Part shown: positions 23,051-35,671 of the stretch, piece after piece
How the letters are laid out: each line of letters opens with the position of its first letter
Numbering within the stretch: position 1 is the first letter of the stretch
NCBI RefSeq assembly: GCF_037975245.1
Contig: NC_092576.1
Location: 33,582,611-33,646,610 of the forward strand
Length of the DNA stretch: 64,000 nt
Direction: 5' to 3'
Source of the DNA: Apostichopus japonicus
Taxonomy: Eukaryota; Echinodermata; Holothuroidea; Aspidochirotida; Stichopodidae
Notes under the pieces: generated by a model
What the model was told of the DNA's origin: nothing
The model's input: the letters and a program-made list of their open reading frames with translations, nothing else
The model's database searches: none
Made by a program: the position numbers and the translations under genes

Positions 23051-23181
23051 TTTTATCTTTCTTCGTTCGCTGTTCACAGTTTTAGTAGTCTTTTTGCTCA
23101 CTTTGTTAAAGGGTTTATACCCGAAACGTCGTGTTTCTTTTCTTTATCATTAGCACTAGCAAAGTTTACTATTTTTCTACT
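23051..23181. repeat. Inverted terminal repeat of the Penelope-like element
   Basis: The 131 bp is the reverse complement of 21417-21547 with few changes, for example a GAAAG/GGAAAG position and an inverted AAAGTTT/AAACTTT core. Confidence 0.9.
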
Positions 23182-23209
23182 AGAATTCTCAGTGCTACGT
23201 AGAACATTG

Positions 23210-23211
<2 letters not shown>

Positions 23212-23266
<55 letters not shown>
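23212..23266. repeat. (AT)n microsatellite
   Basis: Pure AT dinucleotides, 30 bp beyond the Penelope-like terminal repeat. Confidence 0.97.
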
Positions 23267-23268
<2 letters not shown>

Positions 23269-23468
23269 GTCTGTCAAAGTATCTCTTTCGAGATCCGGCT
23301 TTAGGAATCACAAATGATTTTCGAGTTGGTTAGCATCATGTTTGATCTCTAGAGTAAGGCAAAATATGTCACCAAAAACAGAACTAGTATTGTTCGATAC
23401 AGGTGACAAACGCCTACAGTGGAATTACGATCTTCCTTACCGGTTTCGAACCTCTGGACATACAATCA

Positions 23469-23540
23469 GCGTCCATAGCCTAGTGGTTAGGGTGTCCGCG
23501 TACAGAGCGGGAGGCCCGTGGTTCGAATCCCGGTGGAGGC
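23469..23540 (+). tRNA. tRNA-like sequence (pseudo-tRNA or SINE head)
   Basis: A 72-nt cloverleaf can be drawn. The acceptor GCGTCCA/TGGAGGC pairs at six of seven positions. The D arm is GCCT/GGGT with AGTGGTTA, and the anticodon stem TCCGC/GCGGG has the 7-nt loop GTACAGA. The T loop is TTCGAAT, but its stem is mismatched. The A box (TAGCCTAGTGG) and B box (GGTTCGAATCC) are good, and a T6 pol III stop follows at 23547-23552. The anticodon would read ACA, which is unusual, so a SINE head or pseudogene is more likely than a working tRNA. Confidence 0.45.
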
Positions 23541-23587
23541 TGAAAGTTTTTTCACTGTTCTTGATTTTCCAACTCATTACGATTTTC

Positions 23588-24262
<675 letters not shown>

Positions 24263-26090
24263 AACGACATCCAAGATGATTTTATGATCTTTTTAGCGCT
24301 CTGGGAAAACACTCATGTAGTTTTGCTCCATTTTTAGTTATTTGATTCTAAGTGATGATCTAAAGCAGCTTATTGCGTTTTTTTCGCAGCTATTCCACCC
24401 TTTTAACATGTCCATCGAGTTTTATCCATGTATTCATGACAAATAAGCAAACTAAGATATTAGCCAGGTCTTTTTCCTGTCAAGAGCACTAATTGGCGAG
24501 GAATTAATGACTTTTGCAGATAATGAAGAGAGTGTCTACCGACAAATTCCTCATTTAAATTTAATAGCACGCTGTTCCCCAAATCTACTAGTTGAATTCA
24601 AACAATCGGTGAATAGCTACCATCTATATATAAAAATATTTAAAAGTAAATATCTTGGGGAAAAACAACGTTATTTCACTATTTGAAATTAGATTTATAT
24701 AGATAAGTTACGTATGCATGTCGTATTGGCACCTTAGGGTCTACGAGGCTTAACGAATAAAGCACGGATATATGTAAACACCGATCACTAGTGTTGCTAG
24801 CTTCTTTACCATAGAGATCCAAAGCCATCACAGATGGTATGACGTTTAAGTTACTGGCAAAATGGCTTTTCCGTTTAACCTCACAACACGCACACATACA
24901 ACTGTATTAACTAATAGCACCGTGACAGCCACTAAAAAAACATGCACGTTCTATAAATGCCAATAATTCAACTACCTGGTTCCTGCAACCGTTCATGAGA
25001 ATCTCAATAAATTCCGTACAACCAGTTATGATATAGGTAAATCAAACAACTGAAAGAAATTTGAAACTGAATCATTTCCATGCTGTGCGACGTAACAATT
25101 ACTTCCAAACCGTCTAATTCACTTCCATACCCAGGAAGTAAAAGTATATGTGTACATTATTAGGCTACAACTGGTTTTGCTATGTAGACAAGGGATCACT
25201 GCTATGGATATATAAGTATGCATACTTAAGAAGGAGAAAAAAGAAAACACTGCTAACATGGTCAGTGTTGGTTTCGTGTCGAAAAAATAAAACTAAAGTA
25301 GGTACTAAGTAAGATAATTTGAATTTCAATGACATATCAGGTCTTACTTCAAGACTATACCAACAAATTTATCTCTTCAGAAGACATTCTACTGGAGACA
25401 TTGACAGTTTCTTGCTTGGATAAATGAATACCAAAGAGGCGGGGTAGCAGAGACACGACATGACTGTACACTGTATAAGACAGATCAGGCGCGTATTTGA
25501 TATTGTGGTGTATAGCAGAGTCTTATCCACAGCAACGTCAATATTTGAATGCGCGCAATCTTTCTGCGCTACTACAAAAGTACATTAATTTTGTTTAAAT
25601 TGTTGCATTTAAACGTTGTGTTACTTTATTTGTTTTCCTACCATATTAAATAAACCAATAATTTTGTCATCATTTAACATTAAATAACCAATAAGATATG
25701 TCGAAATGAGGGCCTGAAATTTCTATTTTTTAAACGCTGCTCCAAGGAGACATAAAGAGGTCTAAATGAATAATTATTGTTTAACATGATATAATCACTA
25801 AGATATGTCAATGTGAGAAACTGAAATTTTAATTTTTTATACGTTGCTCCAGGGAGACCTAAAGTGGTCTAAATATTCATCAATTGACTTCAAAAAATCG
25901 GTCATCTATTAAAAAAATAATATATCATGTGTAGTGATTCTGGGAATGTTCCGCTCATCAGCAATACCTTATTGGACATTAATCCTCCGTTCTTTTACCC
26001 GGAGACGTCATAATGTTATCAGTTATTTTTCGCATCGGTATCTCATAGGTATTCGATTTGTTCTTTTGACTGTGAAAGAACCAGAATCGT
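24263..26090. other. Non-coding stretch, nothing recognised
   Basis: AT-rich. A weak local repetition (GAGACATAAAGAGGTCTAAAT and CAGGGAGACCTAAAGTGGTC, 25740-25880) suggests an old tandem duplication of about 110 bp. Confidence 0.5.
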
Positions 26091-26109
26091 CTAGGCTATC
26101 GAGCGTGTA

Positions 26110-26270
26110 GAGGGTAAAAATACCCTGAGGGCAAAAAGCCCGTTAAGGCAAAAAGACCCCTAAAACAAGGTTTTTGTTGCCCAGATTGCGCTGACATGCG
26201 GGTAAAAAACCCTTATTGCCAGTAGGTGCCGATGGCCTCATACCAGGGAGTTGTTTTAACAACTCCCTGC
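26110..26270. repeat. Cluster of short hairpins
   Basis: Consecutive small inverted repeats are visible: GGGTAAAAATACCC, GGGCAAAAAGCCC and a perfect 12-bp stem CAGGGAGTTGTT/AACAACTCCCTG at 26244-26269. A similar long hairpin is at 62248-62274. Confidence 0.7.
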
Positions 26271-26274
26271 TTAT

Positions 26275-27300
26275 ACTGCATGTACCACATAATACATAAC
26301 TTACACTTTCTGTCCTATAACTGAATGTACCATGTAATATGAAACTTACACTATTACGATACCGGATGTCCTCTAGTGGTATGTCTAAAATGTTATTATT
26401 TCCTTTCAGTTCCTATCAAACTTCTGCAAGGTATATAACCTTTTGATTTTCAAATGTCCCCTCGTTAATTCCTACGGTTCCCGAATAAAGATATACATTA
26501 CAAATTGCTTGATCAAATTTCAGACGTCTAGTTAATTTACCCGTATTTTCAGACAAAGAAAAACATAAAAAACAGGACCACATGTTGTTTTCTTCCTCAC
26601 AAATCATTCGATGATTCAGTGATAGATTTGAGGAATAATAGATGGCCCATCACGTGTGATCCCAAGCTTTCCAATATCTGAGAATTTGTTTGTTTAAAGA
26701 GGCAAGTCGTTCTGAATTAATGTACACATATTTAATTGAACATTAGTTGCCTCGGAGAGAATGAATCATCCTTAAATCAACATAATGTTTTAATACTATA
26801 TTTGCGCCGAGCTTCTTGGAGCTACGCTTCCGAAATAGCTAACCAAATATTTTCTACATGGGCAACGATAGTACCACCTCCACCATCTCAGGCGATATTC
26901 GACACATTACAGTATAGGTATAATGTATGTTCCATATAGTACGCAAGTTACACTTCCTGTCCTCTAATTGTATGTACCATGTAATAATTGTCTATCCTAT
27001 AACTGTATGTACCATATAATACATCACTTACACTACCGGTACCATGTTAACGAACACTACCGGTACCATGTTATATGACTGCATGTACTACATATTACAT
27101 AACTTATATTATGCAGACACCTGATGTCCTCTAATGGTATCGATAATACATAACTTACACTAACAGTATCTGCCCTCTAAAACTGTACGTAGCATATAAT
27201 ATATACCTTACACTACCTGTCGTTTAACTTTACGTGGCATATTATACGTAACTTACACTACGTTACATGTCCTCTAACTGTATGTGTCGTATTAGTCAAT
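26275..27300. repeat. Degenerate minisatellite, interrupted
   Basis: Units of about 45-57 bp built from TGTACCATATAATACATA, ACTTACACTACCTGTCC and TCTAACTGTA occur at 26275-26400 and 26925-27300, with stragglers to about 27940. An unrelated stretch of about 520 bp (26400-26925) separates the blocks. Confidence 0.75.
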
Positions 27301-27375
27301 ATGCCTAAATAACTAACGCTATACTTGGCCTATCACTGTACCATATATACTCATATTTACACTGTCAAAGCATGT

Positions 27376-27380
<5 letters not shown>

Positions 27381-27454
<74 letters not shown>
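27381..27454. repeat. (AT)n microsatellite
   Basis: About 74 bp of pure AT. Confidence 0.97.
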
Positions 27455-27457
<3 letters not shown>

Positions 27458-29520
27458 TATTGTGTTGAAAATCTGCTTATTTAACACTTACTGCCAATGA
27501 AGTAAGATAAATGAAACTTAATATAACAAAATGTGCAAAATAAACAATGGAATTGTAAATAAGCCGTTAGTTAATGAAAAACAAAGATGCTCAATACCTA
27601 CTTGAAAATATTCATGTACCATGTGTACATCGATCTTGTTAGTTAATACCTGAACACTGATTGTTAAAGAAATATGAATGTAAATACTAGTATAATAAAG
27701 CCGAACATTGTTTGTAAAATTTCCGAAACCTACACTGTAACATGGAGAGTTCATAGTTCCGAAGACTTACAACCAGTGGCGTTGCCATGTGCATTTGTCT
27801 GGTAGTTTAAAGTTTAGGGGGGAGGGGCATTACAAGTTTGTAGGAGGAAGTAACCCCAGCCTACATTATTTCAATGTCCTCTAACGGCATGTAACTTAAT
27901 ATAAATTTACCTGTCCATCATATGTTGGTATAGGGACAAGACAAGTAACTTCAGTAGATGTGGGACAATATGTGCATATTTAGTCTAATACACATTTGGG
28001 CCATTGTTTTTCTTTTCTTTTTTTGCATTGAACTTCAGCAGAAAGAAGAATAGTTTATAGGCTTAAACAGATTTAGGACGTCCCACAACTGCAGTTCACA
28101 CAGTTTTTTTGTCACACATGTGTAAATTGAATATCATTGATGTCATATAACTGTATGCAATTTTAACACTCGCCAACCTTGGTGACTTGCCTGCCACAGG
28201 CAAGTAATCAAAAGCATTGCACGGACTGCGGTACTTGTTCCTCGGAATCTTATACTCAAAGTTGTTGGTTATCGCCAAAACAATTCCCTCTCTACAACAC
28301 TACGAGTCACACTTAACGTGTGTCTAATCAAGTATCCGACTGTACTGCACTTACGTTTAACACTTAATTAAAATCCACATAATTACTTCTATAAGTACAG
28401 TATAATGTTACAAAGTCACGGGTTTTGTATCAAATGCAATAAATAACATGCACCAAGGGCACCATACAACACTTCCCTTGTATAAATATATCTTAAAAAA
28501 GTAATATATGTGGTAATTGTAGTTAAACGAATTAATGACATGAAATATTCTTCTTGGTACTGTGCAATTATTTTACTATACATTCACTACCATTGCATAT
28601 GAACTTCAGCTCGAATCACGACAACAATGTTATAACAACAATGTATGGTCTTACGAATCAAACGTGTTATGTTAACGGTAGTTATTAACATCATCTCCCT
28701 CTGTAGTATAATACTGTTATTTGTTTTTACAAAGATTGCCGTTCTCATTGTTGGTCGATTCAATCTTACCTTTCATACCGATTTTCTCTCCTGGAACTGT
28801 TCCATTTATTTTCCAGACTCTAAACTATAAAATTACAACATGGCGGACCGAATCCTTGTGCTTTAACGTTGTGATATAATGTAATCCACGTACATACAGT
28901 ATGGGATGGAAGAACATGTCTTCATTACTTCCTGTAGGATATGAGTAATACGAATACATGAAAAAAATTGTATCTGCTTCGCAAAGGTAAACAATATTAG
29001 ATGAAATTTATGATCTAATGCACTTTGTTCTCTTTTCTACGATCATATCAATCTGTTTGATGAGAATAAAGAAAGGTTATTTAACAGGACTATTTCTATT
29101 AGATGGATATTGTTATTTTTATTTAAAGGTCTGTGAAATAAATGATACATGCTGGAATGTTGCTTGTAATATTTTTAATCTTTACAATATTGCAAAAAAA
29201 TCCCACTTCTCTCTTTTTCCAATTGTAAGTGATATTTTAAACAGTTTGTTTTCTCAAAATATTAATCAGTGTCAAGTTATGTCAGCGCTCTTATCAACTG
29301 AGTAGACCTACTAGCCTTACATTTGGCAAGGAATATGATGTTATTTGTCAATTCTTATCTTGGCTCCGATTGAAAAGCCCTTTAATCGTAGCGCATTATA
29401 CCGGCGGTCTCGATGCAAATGAATAACTACTTATCCTGTTTACATGATTCGCCCACAGACAAATTATATCGAGTGATTATGATGTCAGAGAGTGTACCAT
29501 GATATCATTGATGTAGTTGT
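27455..29520. other. Non-coding stretch, nothing recognised
   Basis: Scanned on both strands. No exon, RNA gene or element end could be supported. Confidence 0.5.
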
Positions 29521-29524
29521 GTAA

Positions 29525-32500
29525 GTATATTAAGTGTCGTTATCGAGCCCCATCCTCGCCTTCTTTGAAGGGAGGTATAGCAGTTTCTATAATGGTTTAT
29601 GTTATCGCTTAATTCAGTTGTATTCCTCTTCAAGTGGGACGTACCGCTATTTACACACTCCACCGTCCCCACGGGTGTCACTCTCGGTAACTACGTCAAA
29701 CCCCACAAGAATGTCACTTCCGTGGTCGAGACGCCATACTCCCCCCCGATATAAGGTAATATGATATTACCCACATGGGTTATTCTATACGCAGAAAATA
29801 AAATGTAATATTTAGTAGATGCAAAATAAGAGATAATTGGTTGGATTCAAGCGTACTGTAAGTATATGGCTATACCTGTACATCGATTGACCTTAAATTT
29901 CCGCCTTTTGTTTTAAAACGCGTTCATACAGCACTTATGTAGCCAAAGTACTTCCTTCTCTAAAGAACCCCAACATTGTGATTAGGCAAGAAGGGAAGCG
30001 TTCAGATTTACCTCATAATGAAAGTACCTATTAAATACAGTTCCATTACTTTTTTGAAATAACATCAAGGGTTACACAAAGAAATGCTCAAAGGCATTAT
30101 AACGATACGATGTTACTTTCAAATTTTGCTTAATAATAAATAATTCACCTTAAGACCATTTTTGTTTTATCTTTTAAATTGTTGTTTGTTTAACTAATAT
30201 GATTTTTATCATTATTTTGATATCAAGAAAGCTAGATATTCTTTTTTTCATAAAAAAAATGATCGTTTTTGCTGAAATATAAACTCAGCGACGTCCTTAT
30301 TTGCAGGTAAATATAAATCATCAACCGTTGAAAAATTGGTGTTATCACCGCAAGTAGTAGTAGTAAAGGTAAAGCAAATTTTCAGTACGTTTGGAAACAT
30401 AGTCAGCACATAGATGCAGATTGTGTTTTCAGCGCCCACCTTTAAATGAGATTTATTCCCTTAAAATATTTGCACAAATCGTAAATGGTAATGATATTGT
30501 TGTGAGATCCGGGGATTCTACGAATGTACCAATGAGCTCGACTTTTTAATAGATGTATGTTTACTAAGTTTTCTTGGAAGCTATATTACTTTTATTGTGT
30601 TGAAAGTCACTTCTAAATTACTTCCTCAGCTATCCCTTTCACTTGAATTTAGTAAGATAAAGGTTAGTTATGACTGCAGACTCCAGGCTTCATATTTGTA
30701 AATCTCCATGGTCGCTTTACTGCTGTACACTTGCAACAAAATATATTGATAATTATAAAGGGGAACCTAACACAACATGTCATGTAGTCATTTCGTAGCA
30801 AGGCATTTTATCGTTTATTCAGCTTTGTATACCGTAACTACGTGTACATAGAGTTTGGAATTGAATCATCTTGATGTGTAATTAATGTTTTTGTCGACTG
30901 AAAATCCTCCGCAAGGAAAATTTTCAGATTAAGACGCTGGTAGTTTATAGCTTTCCAGTCATTTACCTGTGCTGCCATTATCGCAAATATTATTCTCGTT
31001 AAGTCTAGCCTAACATAGCATACCATAGCCTATGTAGATCATACTGCATACACAACTTTTTAAATTTGTATCACTACTGCTTATTTAATGTCTAGATACT
31101 TGATATTTAGTGTCGGTATCGTGTTCCTCCATTTCCTTTGATGTGAAGGGGCCAGAACATTCTATAATGATTCATGATATCATTTAATTCAGTTGTGTTT
31201 CTCTTCAAGTGGGAGTACCACTGATTCCACCTTCCACTGTGCCCATGGTTGTCACTCTCGGGAACCACGCCATACCCCCACAAGAATGTCTCTTCCGTGG
31301 TTGATACTTCCGGTAACCACGCCATACTACACCCGAGAAATGGTAATAATTAAAAAAATTAAAATATAAATTAAAATAAAAAAAATAAAAAAAAATAAAA
31401 TATAAATAAATTAAAATAAGTAAATTACCCACATGGCATATTCTATACGCAGAAAATAACATTTAGTAGATGCAAAATAAAAGTGAACTGGTCGGATTTA
31501 AACGCACTTTCTGCATATGGCTTCGAATGTACCTTTGTATCGATTGACGTGAAATGTTCGCCTTCTGTCTTAAATCGCGCTTTAATAGCACGTATGCAGC
31601 TGAATCGCTTCTCTTAAGTAACATGCACTTCAATGTGACAAGGCAAGAAGGTAAGAGTTCAGATCGACCTCATTTTGAAATACAGTTCCAATACGTTTTG
31701 CAAATAACATCACGGGTTACACAAACAAACGTCTCACCTGCTTTAATATCGATAAGATGTTCCTTGCATGGTTAGCAATTGAACATTTGTTACCTTAAGA
31801 ATTTTTTAAATTGTTGATTGTTCAACTGATATGATTTCTTCCCTATTGTTTTGATATCGGGAATGCTAGATATGTTTTTGTTTTGCAATAGAAAATGATC
31901 GTCTGCGTTAAAATATAAACCCAGCGACGTTCTTACTTGCAGGCAAACACAACTCCTCAACAGTTGATTTTGTGTTTTGTTCATCACACTGCGAGTAGCC
32001 GTAGCCCAGAGACACAGCAGATGTTTGTAATCTCGTCAGCACATAATTGCAAGACTAGGTTTTTGCAGCCACCTTTAAATGTTATTTACACCCTTGAAAT
32101 GTTCACAAAGTCAGCACTAGGGTCACAATTGTTTTTACATCCGGGGTTTCCGCGCCTGTACCAGTGAGCTCGACTAACTAGTGCATATTTGTTTACGTAG
32201 TTTTCTTGGTTGCAATGTTACTTGTTGTGTGTTAAAAGTCGACTTTATACTACCGCAGCTTCTCCTATCACGTGAATTATAATGAGACTAAATGCCAGTG
32301 TTGACTGCGGACTCCCATGCTATATATTGGTAATTGTCTTTGATTCCTGTACTGATGTACACATGTAACAAAGTAAAGTTGACCATATATCACCGAAAAT
32401 AATAAAAAAAGGCCTAACACAACATGTTACGAAGTCAGTTCGTAGAAAGGTATAATATCGTTTATTCAGCCTTGTATATTGTAACTACGTATGCAGAGAG

Positions 32501-32735
32501 TTTGGAAATGAATCATTTTGAAATGTGCTATTTGGTATTGTCGGATAAAAGAAAACATGAAAAATTAAGACGCTGGCAGTGTTAAACTTTACACTCATTA
32601 GCAAGGGCTGCCATTATCGCAAATGTTATTGTCATTAAGTGAAGCCTTCCGTATCAAACCATACCCAGGCATATCATAATGCATACACAACTATATTAAT
32701 GCTTATCACTACTACTTGTTCAATTATACGTATTT
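29525..32735. repeat. Tandem duplication, two diverged 1.6 kb units
   Basis: Unit 1 is about 29525-31100 and unit 2 about 31105-32735. Anchors shared in order include AATTCAGTTGTRTTYCTCTTCAAGTGG, CATTCTATACGCAGAAAATA, GGGTTACACAAA, GATATCRRGAAWGCTAGATAT, AGCTCGACT and TGCTGCCATTATCGC, at offsets of 1575-1635 bp. Unit 2 carries an extra A/T-rich (AAAAT)-type insertion at 31345-31420. No coding capacity is recognised in either. Confidence 0.85.
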
Positions 32736-34495
32736 GAGTTTCTACTGCACAAGTCATACAATTTGGTATACAGGATGTTAGCTATTCGTATGCTTGTTCA
32801 GAGAAGATCAAAGGGTGGTCGGAATTGTCCGGTTTCTATTTTCAGACCTAACAGTGATAAAATTGGATTGCCGGATAGATAAAGGTAATTGGATATACTC
32901 AGGAAACGATGTGAACTTCCCATATTGTTGTTTCAAGTTGCATACTGTATTACACGCAATGGCGTATTACTGAGGCCCATAGAAGGTAATACACTAGATC
33001 AGTTTCAGTCTTCCAAGGAAGCTGTCTTTTAGTCCGATGAACTGGTTTACCGATGAAATGCCTAGAAACGTTACGTTATATAATGGAGCTATAAACATAG
33101 CTCCATGGTTATATATATTAACAAAGGACAGTAAGTTACTGTTGATCAATTTGTAACTAAAAACTGTGATCATTGAATTTATTTCTTGGCCATCAACGGA
33201 CTGACTAGACTTTACAAAATGATAGTAATATGTTGTGCCAAAGGATTCCGCTTGACTCACTTTACAACATTAATAATCTCCACCAAAGTGTCCACCCTTC
33301 GCCCTGGTAGAGTGAAAAGGCCCCCTCAAATTCTTAGGCACATGCAAGCGGGCTCATCTGCCCCCGCCTCTCCTCCTGCTCTGGCCTGCCCCAGAAGTGT
33401 GGATCTATACCCGATCTTGACGGTTTATGAAACTGTGGTATCCCATACTCATTAGCTCCCTGACGGTTGGTTCCAACATATTTTGCCAACGAATTACAAT
33501 TGTTAGACTGCGTCATTATTACCATATGATAATTACATGGATGCTTACAACCCTTTCTTTTATTTCTCTGTTTTTCCAATTGACAAAGCAGTACGTTCAC
33601 TGAAATATGTTAAGTCATGCAGCGTGCGAATTGCATCCCTTTTGCTTATCGTAGTAATGTATATAGCATTGAAACGGTCTGAATAACATTTTCAATTCCC
33701 AAAATGCATATTTACGATAAAGAAAGTAAAACTTGTGCTTTTCTTTTAATAATATAGATCACCTGCTACACTCCTCGACAATACTAAACCTTTGAGCTGA
33801 ATCTTTGTATTAGCAACAAAGTAGTAGGCAATGGATATTTTCTCTTTCCTTCCCTTCCAACCCCCTCACCCTCTCACGGAATATTGTGATGTACTAGTGT
33901 GCGATATGGGAATGAACATTGCAAACAATGTATTGACAGGATTATACTGACTATTAGTTCAGACGATACGGAATGTTTGGGGAGGCGTGGGGTGAAGGGG
34001 CGGGGTGAGGAGGATAGTTGGGTAATTACGTGATGAATACTAAAGTATGCAAACTATAATAAGATACTCATATCATACACAACTAGGGACAGTTTCGGTT
34101 GTTATTTTTATAGATGAGAAGACTACAGCTATAAGTAAGAAAATACATAAAACCTAAGTGACGAAAGCCTATTGTATTTCCGAGCGTTTTCGTTACGTTT
34201 TGCAAGGTTCCACAAGGCATACTTATACCATTATAATGATTTATAACCTGGCCGTTACATCACTGTATTTTATTATTCTGTTCTGAATAATAATGAGGGG
34301 ATAGAAGGTCAATTAGAGACAGGTTTTGTTAAAAAGATGATTTATATATCAACGATATTTTGTATTTTCTACGACAAATGCAAAGGCAGCTTTCAAATAC
34401 CACAATCTAAAAAAAAGAGGAACGAATACCCCAAAAAAAGTGATACGAAACAGTGAACTTTATCTGAAAAAGATCATTCTCTTTAATTTACGTTT
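32736..34495. other. Non-coding stretch, nothing recognised
   Basis: Contains a C-rich patch near 33300-33400 that looks like repeat debris. No gene is supported. Confidence 0.45.
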
Positions 34496-34905
34496 TCCTG
34501 TTAATAGTTAATCACAATGTTCATTACCCCGGTAAATGATAGCTGTTAATAGTTAATCAAAAGCCCATAACCTCTGTATAAGATAGCTGTTTATAGTGAA
34601 TAACGAGGCCAATTGCCTAATACGATAGCGGTTAATAGTTAATCACAAGGTGCGTTACCCATGTATACGAAAACTGTTTGTAGTCAATCACAGGGTCCAT
34701 TAACCCTGTATCGATTGCTGTTCATAGTCAGTCACAAGACCCCGTTACAACGGTATACGATAGATGTTAGTAGTCAATCACAAGGCCCATTAACCAGGTA
34801 TACGATAGCTGTTAATCACAAGGTCCATTGCCCCTATATACGATAAGTAGTCAATCATAAGGCCCATTACCCCGGTATACGATAGCCGTTGATAGTTAAC
34901 ATAGA
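34496..34905. repeat. 44-bp minisatellite, about nine or ten units
   Basis: Each unit follows the pattern CTGTTAATAGTTAATCACAA, then GGCCCATTACCC and GGTATACGATAG. Units vary in length between about 37 and 46 bp and diverge freely. Confidence 0.9.
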
Positions 34906-35666
34906 CTTTGTTATAGTCTTGTCTGGTATGAAGGAGAAGCGGTACAAAACATGGAAACAATATTCATATATTGCTTCATTGCTTCCCCACACCACCTCAA
35001 AGTACTCTGATGAAACCAGAAACCAACTTTGGTTAATAATATATATTTTAGCGAGTTTGACTAAATTACTTGCAGAAATGACAAAAATATATACAGATAT
35101 TATGATAAGCAACTGATTGATATTTCGCAGGCCTTTAAGTTACAACATTGTAAATTACGTTTACATGCGTATAGCAGTGTCTTTCAAGTAATTTGTTCAT
35201 GAGATCAATCCTTCAACTTTCTCATCACATAAAGCTGTCTCATCCACTGCTGACACTTTTGTCGCCCATTGGTGATGGTAATTTTCCTGGTAATAAAGCG
35301 TAAACAATTGAAAACATGCATGTTGGTTAATTTCCCTCCCAATTAATGTAAAAGGGACCGCTATTTGAAGATTGGTTCAGTAAATGCTATATGTAGCTTT
35401 AACTACTCTTGAAACATCAACAAGATAGGAAAAAAATAAAGCAGTGTTGAGACCGGTTCATTGTACCTCGTGTTTATTGCGTAATAGTTAGTTGATATGT
35501 TTACTCGTAACTGATCACACGAAGAAGCCACGGGGCCCACGATCCCCATCCCTCCCTCCTCCTCTAAGGAACATAAACTTAAGCAAACAATTCCTAAAAT
35601 AAACAAAATAAAATTGTTCCAAATCAGATACTTATAGCCACAAACGTAATAAAGCATGGCAATAAG
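34906..35666. other. Non-coding stretch, nothing recognised
   Basis: Short open frames on both strands overlap each other and have no domain signature. Confidence 0.45.
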
Positions 35667-35671
35667 AATAC

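Larger units (their letters stand above)
21417..23181 (-). mobile_element. Penelope-like retroelement, internally deleted, with inverted terminal repeats
   Basis: A 131-bp sequence at 21417-21547 reappears inverted at 23051-23181 with only a few differences. Between them, on the minus strand, lie a Penelope-type reverse transcriptase and a GIY-YIG endonuclease. Both ends are close to (AT)n tracts (21226-21416 and 23212-23266), which fits insertion into AT repeats. Penelope-like elements are known to carry repeats in direct or inverted orientation and hammerhead ribozyme motifs in them. The near-identity of the two repeats suggests a fairly recent insertion despite the damaged coding region. 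Confidence 0.88.
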
